From contig JAHDCJ010000048.1 in assembly GCA_020629935.1 (NCBI GenBank), positions 2,076-37,166 on the forward strand: a stretch of DNA of 35,091 bases, given 5' to 3'. The translations under genes and the position numbers were made by a program. Positions within the stretch are counted from its first letter, which is position 1, and each line of letters starts with the position of its first letter. The notes under the pieces are model-generated. The model had not been told where the DNA came from. It saw only the letters and a list, made by a program, of their open reading frames with translations, and ran no database searches. Positions 1 through 8,800 of the stretch are shown here, in pieces. The DNA comes from Saprospiraceae bacterium. Its GTDB lineage: Bacteria > Bacteroidota > Bacteroidia > Chitinophagales > Saprospiraceae.

Positions 1-510
1 CGGAAAAATAGAACCTCTGTAGCTATTTTAAACGGAGAAGAAACAGAAGAAGATTTGATGGAGTTAGGCAAGGATATATTTCGATATTTTGGTTTAGGAT
101 GTCGAAGTATTTCCAAAATTTATGTGCCTGAAGGGTATGATTTAGTTCAATTCTTAGACCAGTTAGAGTATTTTAAAGATTATATGAATCATCATAAATT
201 TAAAAATAATTTTGACTATAATTTGTCTATTTATATGCTTAATAGAGTAAAGCATTATCAAAGTAGTTCCATCCTTTTAGTTGAAGATCAAGATTTACAC
301 TCTAGAATTGCTTGTCTTCATTATGAGTTTTATAAAGATGAGGAAGACTTAATAAACAAAATAAAACCTTCTTTGGAGGCGATTCAATGTATTGCTGCCA
401 ATAGATCAATTAGTGGTTTATCTACGGTAAAATTGGGCACCACCCAGATGCCAGCCATCAATGATTATGCAGATGATAAAGATACAATGCAATTTTTAAT
501 GGACTTATAA
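1..510 (+). CDS. Acyl-CoA reductase (LuxC-like), 3' part only
   Basis: The reading frame is open from the first base, so the 5' end lies outside the window; 169 codons remain. The visible part matches the C-terminal half of LuxC-fold acyl-CoA reductases, aldehyde-dehydrogenase relatives that reduce acyl-CoA to aldehyde. The segment NRTSVAIL followed by an acidic stretch and YFGLGCRSISKIYVP is characteristic of the Bacteroidota versions; by position the Cys of GLGCRS is the likely acyl-accepting nucleophile (inference). The tail ends in DYADDKDTMQFL, also typical. A small terminator follows immediately, so this is the last gene of its transcript. The family call rests on recognition of conserved segments without the N-terminal half. 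Confidence 0.72.
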   Translation, partial: RKNRTSVAILNGEETEEDLMELGKDIFRYFGLGCRSISKIYVPEGYDLVQFLDQLEYFKDYMNHHKFKNNFDYNLSIYMLNRVKHYQSSSILLVEDQDLHSRIACLHYEFYKDEEDLINKIKPSLEAIQCIAANRSISGLSTVKLGTTQMPAINDYADDKDTMQFLMDL

Positions 511-518
511 GTTAAATT

Positions 519-540
519 AGTAGAAAATCTACTTTTTTTT
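519..540 (+). terminator. Intrinsic terminator after acyl-CoA reductase
   Basis: A 6-bp perfect stem AGTAGA/TCTACT with an AAA loop runs directly into eight T residues, 8 bases past the stop codon. The stem is short but the T-tract is good. Confidence 0.6.
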
Positions 541-660
541 ATCCATCAAAATTGTAGCTATTTAGAATTTAGAATATATTGTACAAAATTTATATCCGAG
601 ATATTATTTGAATTCAGAAATCATTGGATTTGGGTATATTTCAAAAAAACAATTAAAATT

Positions 661-1446
661 ATGAAACGATTTGCACTTCCTATTTTATTTTTACTTTCTA
701 CCATTCTCTTTTCAAGTTGTTTAGATATTGTAGAAGAAATTTTTCTAAAGAAGAATGGAAAGGGAACCTATAAACTAAGCATCGATATGTCTAAAATGAT
801 GCAAAATGAAATGATGAAATCCATGATTGAAGGTTCGCTTGGTTTAGAAGGAGATGATTCAAAACCTTCAGAGCCTAAAAAAGAAAGAGATATGATGGTA
901 ATGGATACGATCATGTACTTTAAAGATGCGCCTGCAGATATGAAAGAAGCATTTGCGGATCGCAAACATTTGGGAGAAAGTTTAAATATTCGCATGAAAG
1001 TGGATGAAAAAGCAAAGGAACTTTTTATGGTCTTTAATATGAAGTTTGAGAAGGTTGATGATATTAATTTTTTTATGCAAAACCTGAGTAAGATGTCGGA
1101 GCAAGGTAGTGGTGCTTTAGGTGGCGCAGGTGGAGGAATTGATGGATTGATTCCTGGTGCTGGAAAAGATGTAAGTATCTATAACGCTTCAAAACGATCG
1201 TTTGAACGAAAAGAAACACCAAGTGGTAGTGAGGAAGTAAATGAAGAAGAAATGCAAATGGCGAAAATGTTTTTTGCTGATGCTTCTTATTCTACCATTT
1301 ATCATTTTCCAAAAAAGGTGAAGAAGATGTCTAACAAGAAAAATGCAGAATTAAGTAATGGAGGAAAAACGGTAACCACTACTGTCGATCTTTTAGATCT
1401 TATGGGAGAGAGTGGATCTACCCTTGCAAATAAGATTAAATTCTAA
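661..1446 (+). CDS. Lipoprotein of unknown function
   Basis: The 261-residue product starts with a basic-hydrophobic signal and a lipobox (LFSSC) that places the lipidated Cys at residue 20, so it should be membrane-anchored after export. The mature part is rich in Lys, Glu and Met, with a Gly-rich linker near residues 145-165 (GALGGAGGGIDG). The region just after the Cys (EEIFLKKNGKGTYKL) looks like a beta-strand pair. I do not recognise a family. The gene stands alone between terminators. Upstream, a TTG at 579-581 lies 20 bases before TATTATTTG, a near match to the promoter pattern used elsewhere in the window but with one extra base inside the -7 element. Confidence 0.8.
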   Translation: MKRFALPILFLLSTILFSSCLDIVEEIFLKKNGKGTYKLSIDMSKMMQNEMMKSMIEGSLGLEGDDSKPSEPKKERDMMVMDTIMYFKDAPADMKEAFADRKHLGESLNIRMKVDEKAKELFMVFNMKFEKVDDINFFMQNLSKMSEQGSGALGGAGGGIDGLIPGAGKDVSIYNASKRSFERKETPSGSEEVNEEEMQMAKMFFADASYSTIYHFPKKVKKMSNKKNAELSNGGKTVTTTVDLLDLMGESGSTLANKIKF

Positions 1447-1469
1447 AGAATAATTTAAGCTATATAAAT

Positions 1470-1510
1470 GAGCCATAAACGTCACTTTCGTTTATGGCTC
1501 TTTGCTTTTT
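1470..1510 (+). terminator. Strong intrinsic terminator
   Basis: A perfect 12-bp stem GAGCCATAAACG/CGTTTATGGCTC with a 7-base loop is followed by TTTGCTTTTT. It starts 24 bases after the lipoprotein stop codon and should end that transcript. Confidence 0.85.
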
Positions 1511-1689
1511 ATCATTGACTAAATTTTCGTTAAAACCCAATTATATCGTCACAATTGTTTCATTGAGTGGAATGTTTGGTATGTGCAAATGGACTAATAT
1601 GTCATTGTATTTAAATATACAAATGAGCGATTCAAAGAAGGGTTTAACGTAGGTTTATCATAAAATATACTTAATATCCTTCTATAAAT
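1511..1689. other. Gene-free stretch between two terminators
   Basis: Between the lipoprotein and the coiled-coil gene (1447-1902) there is no convincing gene. A 27-codon ORF at 1572-1655 exists on the plus strand but has no good start context or coding signature. No clear TAnnTTTG element was found inside. The stretch is bounded on the right by a second strong terminator, which leaves an unexplained transcript end; a small RNA is possible but nothing here shows it directly. Confidence 0.4.
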
Positions 1690-1723
1690 AAAAAGCTGTC
1701 TAATACCATTTAGGCAGCTTTTT
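1690..1723. terminator. Bidirectional-looking terminator hairpin
   Basis: A 13-bp stem (one G-T pair) AAAAAGCTGTCTA/TAGGCAGCTTTTT with an 8-base loop carries an A-run before and a T-run after it, so it can work on either strand. No recognised gene ends next to it on either side. Confidence 0.75.
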
Positions 1724-1788
1724 ACGTTTATTATAGGTCATTAAATGATTTCTTACATACTTTAAAAACTAATTTTCACGTATTTATG

Positions 1789-1819
1789 TTGAATAATTAA
1801 AACAAATTGTGCAACTTTG
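1789..1819 (+). promoter_or_regulatory. Bacteroidota-type promoter for the coiled-coil gene
   Basis: TTG at 1789-1791 is separated by exactly 20 bases from CAACTTTG at 1812-1819, one mismatch from the TAnnTTTG -7 element. Transcription would begin near 1826, giving a leader of about 77 bases. Confidence 0.6.
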
Positions 1820-1902
1820 ACTAGGTTAAAGTATATAGACATGAGGTGAATAGGCGTTTGAAATTCTTATTCCCTTTATTTTTTTCAATAAAATTTGAGT
1901 AG

Positions 1903-2931
1903 ATGAAACCAATGTATAGGATCATTCCTATCCTCTTGTTGTTTCTTCTTATTGGTGCTATTGGCTTCGGAGTTTGGAAGGCAAAGGAAGCTATGGAGAC
2001 CAAGAAACAATTAGATGAATATGAGTATTCAAGTAAAGATGCTCGTAAGGAAAATGAAGAGTTAAGAGGTGACAACCGTAAACTTCAAGCTCAAAATCGA
2101 CAATTAGAAGATAGTATTCAGGTTTTAAATGCCGAAATTCAAGCGCTTAAAAAGGAGCTTAGAGAGAAGGTGACTGAAATCCGTGCTAATCGTAAACTTA
2201 TTCAACAACTTAAGGAGGAATCCAATCGTTTGTTAACTCAAATTAATAGTTTGAAACAACAAAAGAATGTAGACATGGCGAAAATAAAACGCCTTGAAGA
2301 TGATCGTTTCGCACTTGATGTAAAATTAGGTGATCTCTTCCTACAAAATGATTCGTTAGAAAATGTAAATTCTACCTTGCTAGAGGATCTCGTTATTAAA
2401 GAAACCGCAAAGGATGATATCATCAATAGTGATACAACTTCTACTCCTACAGCTGTATTAACCAATACAGGGAAAATAATGGAAACTACGGGAAGTTCTA
2501 AAGAAGAAGCTATTGATCCTCCTAAAATGTTACCTTTTTCTTCTGAAAAAATTGGTGTAACATTCAGTTCTTTAATTCCTATTACGAAAAGTAATAAAGC
2601 CTCTAAAAATGCTAGGAAATGGAATGGTACATTAATTGATTTTCGGATTAATTACGACGGGGAAGATGTATCTAGATTGTTCGGAAAAAATTTCGTTGTA
2701 CAAATAAAAGATAAGAAAACCGGAGAAATATTGAGTCCTCGTGAATCTGGCGGTTCTGGAGATACTAAAGGTTTAACCTTTTCATTTCTTCAAAATCCTG
2801 TTTCTGTTACTTATGTAAACTATCAAAAGAAAACAAGTGATGAATTTGCCGTTTATGTCTATTATAAAGACGAAAATGGCGAGTTAGTTAACATTCCTAC
2901 TGGAATGAAAGATGTAAAATTTGGTGAATAA
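1903..2931 (+). CDS. Membrane-anchored coiled-coil protein, unknown function
   Basis: The product has 342 residues: one N-terminal membrane helix (about residues 5-24), a long coiled coil (about 33-165, heptad-like with many Lys/Glu/Leu/Gln), a Ser/Thr/Pro-rich linker (about 170-205), and a compact C-terminal domain (about 215-342) with beta-strand character and motifs such as FVVQIKDKKTGEIL. The N-terminal helix lacks a cleavage site, so the coiled coil and C-terminal domain should be held at the membrane, probably on the periplasmic side. Architecture resembles cell-envelope scaffold proteins, but I recognise no family. It is a single-gene unit with its own promoter and terminator. Confidence 0.82.
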   Translation: MKPMYRIIPILLLFLLIGAIGFGVWKAKEAMETKKQLDEYEYSSKDARKENEELRGDNRKLQAQNRQLEDSIQVLNAEIQALKKELREKVTEIRANRKLIQQLKEESNRLLTQINSLKQQKNVDMAKIKRLEDDRFALDVKLGDLFLQNDSLENVNSTLLEDLVIKETAKDDIINSDTTSTPTAVLTNTGKIMETTGSSKEEAIDPPKMLPFSSEKIGVTFSSLIPITKSNKASKNARKWNGTLIDFRINYDGEDVSRLFGKNFVVQIKDKKTGEILSPRESGGSGDTKGLTFSFLQNPVSVTYVNYQKKTSDEFAVYVYYKDENGELVNIPTGMKDVKFGE

Positions 2932-2960
2932 AAATATATTTTCTAAACCCGCATTATACT

Positions 2961-2992
2961 ACAGGCAATAACTAAGTTATTGCCTGTTTTTT
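2961..2992 (+). terminator. Strong intrinsic terminator
   Basis: A perfect 12-bp stem ACAGGCAATAAC/GTTATTGCCTGT with a TAA loop is followed by TTTTT, 29 bases after the coiled-coil gene stop. Confidence 0.88.
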
Positions 2993-3043
2993 ATTGAGAA
3001 GGATAAGACTTTATGTTCTGGAATATGATTAGGAATGAGAAGT

Positions 3044-4468
3044 CTACATTTTTTCTAAAACCATATTGATATCTTCTTTTGCTCCACCTTCACTTGGCTT
3101 TCTTGCTGGATTTTTAACAATTATTCCATTGTGATCAATAAGGAAGAAATTGGGAAGTGCTTTTAGGTTATAATCTTTAGCAATTTTTGATTCGTAAACA
3201 CCATCTGCAAATAGATGTACTCCTTTTTTTATAGCAGGATTACTTTTTAGATAGTTTTTCCATACGGTTTCATTCACATCTAAAGAAACATAAATAAAAA
3301 CCACATCTTTATTACCTGCAAAATAATTATCACGTAATCGCGCACCATAGAAAAGTTCATGAATACAAGGAGGGCACCAAGTCGCCCAAAAGTCTAAATA
3401 CACCACTTTCCCTTTAAAATCAGATAATTGGACTACATTTCCCTTAATGTCTTTCAATTCAAAACTGGGAGCAAATTGGCCAGCCTGTAATACTTTACTT
3501 TCTTCATAAACCACAGAAAGTATTTCTGTATATTTCTTAAATGGCGATTCTTTTAAAAATTTTTCAATCTCGTACTTTGAAGTAAAGGCTCTTCTGCTTT
3601 TTATTTTTTTATAAAACTCTACGGTTTTGATAAAAGATAAGACTTGACCATCAAAATATTTTTCCGCATTTTTATAAGGGTAAATAATTGTTTTGCCTGG
3701 CGTTTCGGATCGTTCCATTTCCAATTGATAGTCGAGATATTCATTAAGGAAATAAGTGTAATTAAGATTGGTTAATGCCAACGCATTATTTAATTCAATA
3801 TTTTCTAAAAATTTAAAATAACTACTACTTACAGGGAGTGGTTCGGTTAAACCAGAAGCAAAACCTTTTTCCCATCGATATTGAAAAAGCTGATACGCAT
3901 ACCAATAATCAATTTCGGATTGTGCATAAGCTAGGAAATAACTCGAAAAGGATTTGGTAGCATGTTGATTGAAAAAATTTAATTTATCATTTCGTAAAAC
4001 ACCAAGAAATTTTTGAAATTCTTTGGGTTCGAGTTTCGTCATTTGAGATCGAATAAAGGCTGGGGTAAATTTGAAAAACATTTTGGCAGACTTGGCCAAA
4101 TAATTATTGTGTAATGCCCCTTTACCTTCATAGGTGATCAGACTTTGGTTAAACTTCGCATCAAGATTCATTACCAAATCATCGCCAGGTTCTAAAAACA
4201 TAGCATCTTCCCGATAACCATGCGTAAAAGTCAAGGCTTTGGGTTCTGAAATATATAAGGTAAGTTTGAAATAACCGTCAGGTTCAAGCTTTAAAGAAAA
4301 TTGCTTTTCTTCAAAATTGATGAAATTATCAAAAAACTGAATATGGATATATTCAGAAGCTTTGTTGTTGATAATCCCCGTAATATGGGTTTCTTTTCTT
4401 GGAGTATTGTGACCAAATAGCGGTAAAGAAAGGAAGACCAAAAACAGAATGATGTTGGGTACTCTCAT
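3044..4468 (-). CDS. TlpA-family thioredoxin-like protein, exported
   Basis: The 474-residue product has an N-terminal signal (hydrophobic to about residue 18, ending LPLFGH), a long N-terminal region of the type seen before redoxin domains in Bacteroidota (beta-rich DUF4369-like at about 28-120, then helical), and a C-terminal AhpC/TSA-TlpA domain from about residue 335. The redox motif is WCPPC with cysteines at 365 and 368, inside the classic FWATWCPPC. These proteins act in the periplasm as thiol-disulfide reductants, often for cytochrome maturation or oxidative stress; the exact partner cannot be read here. It lies 76 bases downstream of tsaD on the same strand. The redoxin domain is certain; the N-terminal assignment is tentative. 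Confidence 0.88.
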   Translation of the reverse strand: MRVPNIILFLVFLSLPLFGHNTPRKETHITGIINNKASEYIHIQFFDNFINFEEKQFSLKLEPDGYFKLTLYISEPKALTFTHGYREDAMFLEPGDDLVMNLDAKFNQSLITYEGKGALHNNYLAKSAKMFFKFTPAFIRSQMTKLEPKEFQKFLGVLRNDKLNFFNQHATKSFSSYFLAYAQSEIDYWYAYQLFQYRWEKGFASGLTEPLPVSSSYFKFLENIELNNALALTNLNYTYFLNEYLDYQLEMERSETPGKTIIYPYKNAEKYFDGQVLSFIKTVEFYKKIKSRRAFTSKYEIEKFLKESPFKKYTEILSVVYEESKVLQAGQFAPSFELKDIKGNVVQLSDFKGKVVYLDFWATWCPPCIHELFYGARLRDNYFAGNKDVVFIYVSLDVNETVWKNYLKSNPAIKKGVHLFADGVYESKIAKDYNLKALPNFFLIDHNGIIVKNPARKPSEGGAKEDINMVLEKM

Positions 4469-4544
4469 TATTTATATCGGATTTTGGACGATAAATATAA
4501 TGAAAATACATTGAAAAACCTAAGTTATAGCCTAAAAATTGTGA

Positions 4545-5549
4545 CTAAAATTTATAACGCGCTAGTGGAGCGATATCTTGATTGGCAAATTCTTTTCGCA
4601 AAAACTTGTAATAGCCTGTGATGGCAATCATTGCCGCATTGTCTGTACAATATGCCATTTTGGGAATATAAGTATTCCAATTTTCTTGTTCACCAAGGCT
4701 TACTAAAGAGGTTCTTAATTCTGAATTTGCGGAAACTCCTCCTGAAATGGCAATCTCTCGAATTCCTGTTTGTTTACTTGCCAATACCAATTTGTTCATT
4801 AAAATACGAATAATGCGATCTTGAACCGAAGCGCAAATATCGTGTATGTTTTCTTGGATAAAATTAGGATTCTCTTTTTCTTTTTTTCGAACAAAATATA
4901 AAATCGAAGTCTTTAAACCACTAAAACTGAAATCAAGCGCCTCTATTCGAGGTTCTGGAAAATCAAATACAGGTTTTCCTTGTTGTGCTAAACGATCTAT
5001 TATTGGTCCCGCAGGGTAATCTAAACCTAGTAATTTACCTGTTTTGTCGAAAGCTTCTCCTGCCGCATCATCAATTGTGGTGCCCAATACTTCCATTTCC
5101 AAATAATTATTGACTTGAACAATTTGAGTATGTCCACCGCTCACTGTTAGGCAAAGAAAAGGGAAATTCGGTTTCGGATCATCAATAAAATGGGCTAAGA
5201 TGTGTGCTTGAAGATGATTGACTTCAAGCATAGGAATATCCATTCCAAGTGCAAATGCTTTTGAAAAAGAGACTCCAACCATCAAAGAACCCATAAGCCC
5301 TGGACCTCGCGTAAAGGCAATTCCTGAAATATCTTCTTTCTTGACTCCAGCCTGTTTTAATGCTTCATCTACCACTGGAACAATATGTACTTGATGCGCT
5401 CTCGAAGCTACTTCGGGTACCACACCTCCATAGGCTTTATGTACCTCTTGACTGGCCACTACATTCGATAACATTTGAGTCCCATTCCAAATTGCAGCAG
5501 CCGTATCATCACAAGATGATTCAATTCCTAAAATTATAATTGGTTTCAC
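4545..5549 (-). CDS. tsaD: tRNA N6-threonylcarbamoyladenosine transferase
   Basis: This is TsaD, which transfers the threonylcarbamoyl group from its AMP adduct to A37 of tRNAs reading ANN codons, working in the cytoplasm with TsaB and TsaE. At 334 residues it has the normal length. Visible signatures are IESSCDDTAAAI at 9-20, the metal-binding pair in NHLQAHILAH (His112 and His116), the SGGHTQ segment, and TDNAAMIA near the C-terminus with the conserved Asp. It is divergent from tamB, with about 210 bases between them, an arrangement I believe is common in Bacteroidota. Confidence 0.97.
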   Translation of the reverse strand: MKPIIILGIESSCDDTAAAIWNGTQMLSNVVASQEVHKAYGGVVPEVASRAHQVHIVPVVDEALKQAGVKKEDISGIAFTRGPGLMGSLMVGVSFSKAFALGMDIPMLEVNHLQAHILAHFIDDPKPNFPFLCLTVSGGHTQIVQVNNYLEMEVLGTTIDDAAGEAFDKTGKLLGLDYPAGPIIDRLAQQGKPVFDFPEPRIEALDFSFSGLKTSILYFVRKKEKENPNFIQENIHDICASVQDRIIRILMNKLVLASKQTGIREIAISGGVSANSELRTSLVSLGEQENWNTYIPKMAYCTDNAAMIAITGYYKFLRKEFANQDIAPLARYKF

Positions 5550-5831
5550 TATATCAGGTCATTTAAAACCACTAATTTAGCAGTTAGTTTAAATATGAAG
5601 GATTGTTGCAAGAATACTTAATTTATCAGTAAATTTAAAGCAATTTTATCCAAAGGCATTAAAAAAAACTTAAAATCTGATTTATTCGTACCAATGGCTT
5701 CATATTTGTTTTATATACGATAAAGAGTAAAGAAAATTAACGAGGAGCAGTCACATATAAACAATGAAAAACAAAAGGTTAGCAAAGCACCAAAAAAGAA
5801 AAATCGATTTTGGACTTTCCTTCGACGTCTA

Positions 5832-8800
5832 TTGATATTTTTATTCGTTTTTATTTTGCTTGCAGGTATTATTGGTTGGATTTTGCTCCAGCAAGAAAGT
5901 ACCCAAAATTATTTAATCCAAAAAGTCTCTAATTATCTCGAAAGAGAATTAAATGTAGAAGTCAATATTGATCATGTCAATATTGATTTTTTCGATAAAT
6001 TAGTGCTCGATGGCTTTTTTATTGAAGATCAAAAAAAGGATACCTTGCTTTATGTAAAACAACTGAAAGCAGATATTGGTCTTTTTAATATTCTACGTAA
6101 AGAAGTCAAAGTAGATGCCATTTATTTAGATCATGTGGTATTCAATTTACAACGCTATACTCCTGAAGAACCCTTTAATGTTCAATTCATTATTGATCGA
6201 TTTTTTGCTCCTTCAGAAGGCAATGGAGAAAAGAAAGATTTTTCTTGGCTGTTAAATGCAGATGATCTTTATTTAAATCATACGCGTTTTAAACTCAATG
6301 AACAACGTAGTGGAGATCAGGTAGAAGTATTCTTGCCTAAGGGACATTTGCATTTTAAATCAATAGATATCCAGAACCTATTGATTGATATTGAATCAGC
6401 CAAACTATCAAATCCTAATGTTTATCTTAAAAAACTGAGACGGTCAGTAGCGGACGAAATTTTGGGTGAATTGGAAGAGGAAATTGAAGTGCCTGTAGAC
6501 TCCGCACAAAAAACACTCCGACTTCAAGTTGCAGATTTTAAACTATTGGGAGGTCAATTTAAATTTGATAACTTCCTCCATGAACCTAAAAATCATCAAG
6601 GTATCGATTTTAATCGCTTAAGACTTCAAGGTATAGATGTGGAAGTAAGTAATTATGACTATCAAGATTTTTATCATAATGGAATGATTGATAAAATTAA
6701 TTTTGTTGAGCAAAGTGGATTTGTCTTGGAAAAAGGACATGGACTGACGAAGATAAAACCAGGAAGTATTGGCGTCTATGATTTTAAATTAGAAACCCCC
6801 AATAGTAGTATAGGCGACACCATTATTTTTAAATATCGAAGTTTCTATGACATCACAGAATTTGCCGATAAATTTAGATTGACTAGTCAAATAAATAATT
6901 CGGTGGTTGCGGTAGAAGATATCATGGCCTTTGCTCCAAAGTTGAGAGAAAATCTTTTCTTTAAAGAGATAAAAGACGAACGTATCCTTGTAGATGGTTA
7001 TTTTAAAGGGAAGATCAATAACTTTAAAGCAAAGGAACTAGATATAAAATTAGGCGAACGATTATTCTTAAAAGGGAAAATGGATGCTCGGGATATTACC
7101 ATTCCTGAAGATGCTTTTTTTCAAGTAGATATTGAACAATTAATTACTACTTCAGATGACCTTAAATTAATTTTGCCACAAGCCAATTTTCCTGATAATT
7201 TCCAAAAGCTAGGCAACTTAGATTATAATGGATGGTTTACCGGTTTCTTGTTTAATTTTACAACAGAAGGAGCCTTACGTACCGATTTAGGAAGAGTAGG
7301 ACTTAATCTGAATTTAGATGTTCGAGATGGTCTAGAGAAAGGAGTGTATAAAGGATTACTTTCTGTAGACGAATTTGATCTTAGGACTTGGACGGAAAAT
7401 GACCTATTTGGAAAAGCAAGTTTTACCACAAATGTAAAAGGAACAGGGGTAACAGGTGAAACGATTAAAGCAGATTTGGATGGAGAAATTCAAAGTTTTT
7501 TCTTTAAAGATTATGAATACAAGAAAATAAAAATTGATGGTATTTTCGATAAAAAGTTATTTACAGGAAAACTGATCGCAGATGACGAGAATATTGACCT
7601 TACCTTTGATGGAACCATCAACTTTAATGAAGAAGTACCTAAGATAAAAGTAAGTGCAGACATTACCAATGTCGATCTCCAAGCATTGAATATTTCTAAA
7701 ACACCACTAGCGTTAAGAGGAATTGTAGAAATTGACCTTTCTGGAGATAATGTAGATAATATTGCAGGAGATGGTGCTATGTTTCGCTTTGATATTATCC
7801 AAGGAGAAAATATATATCACTTAGATTCCATCTTATTTAATTCTACTATTGATCCTATATCTGGGGCTAGAGAGATCAATATGAATTCTGAAATTGCAGA
7901 AGCTCAGATTAAAGGATATTTTAATCTGATTCAAATGAATGGGGCCTTTGTTAATTATCTAATTGATTATTATCCGAGTTATGCAGACAAATTGGACTTA
8001 ACTCCAATGGAGCCTAAATGGGAAAAAGATACCGTGAATTTGGTCGGTGGTGCTTTTACTATTGTTGAAAAACCTGTTCCTTTTGATAAGCAGGATTTTA
8101 CGTTTAGTGTCAAGGTTAAAAAAGCAAATAACTTATCTCAACTCTTTGACATCAATCTGAAATCTGTAGGAGAATCTTCGGTAACGGGGTATTTTAATAA
8201 TGAAATAGGACAACTGACTTTGGGAGTGAGTGTTCCCTCACTCAAATATTTAAATTTTGATGTTACTGATTTCTTATTATCTACTACTGCTTCTAGAGAA
8301 GAAACCTCTGTGAATATGCGCGTCGGTTCGGTAGGCCTTGGAGATAGTTTACAAATTCCTTCAGTTTATTTTGATGGAGAAATGGTGAACGATACCTTAC
8401 GCTTTGGATTGAACGTATCCAATTTTACAGATGTCTTCACCAACTTAAATATAAATGGGATGCTTTTCCCTGAAGCAGAATATTTTGAAGCTCGATTCTT
8501 ACCTTCCAATTTTTATATTTATAATGAAGAATGGATTGTATCAGGAGATAATCATATTCGCTTTAATAATAAATACATTAAAACGAAAAACGTATTTATC
8601 AATAATGGAACCCAACGAATTTCACTTAATGGCATTGGCAATAATGGCTTAATGCTCAATTTGCAAAACATTCTACTTGATCCCATTAATGATTTTATTC
8701 CTGGAGAAAAGTTTGATGTGTATGGCGCAGTTTCAGCAGATATTTCTATTCAAAATATTTTCAAATTACAGGATATCAATGCCCATGCTTTTATTGATAC

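Noticed and set aside
1572-1655. A 27-codon plus-strand ORF in the spacer
   Set aside because: No promoter, ribosome site or protein signature; length is expected by chance in AT-rich DNA.
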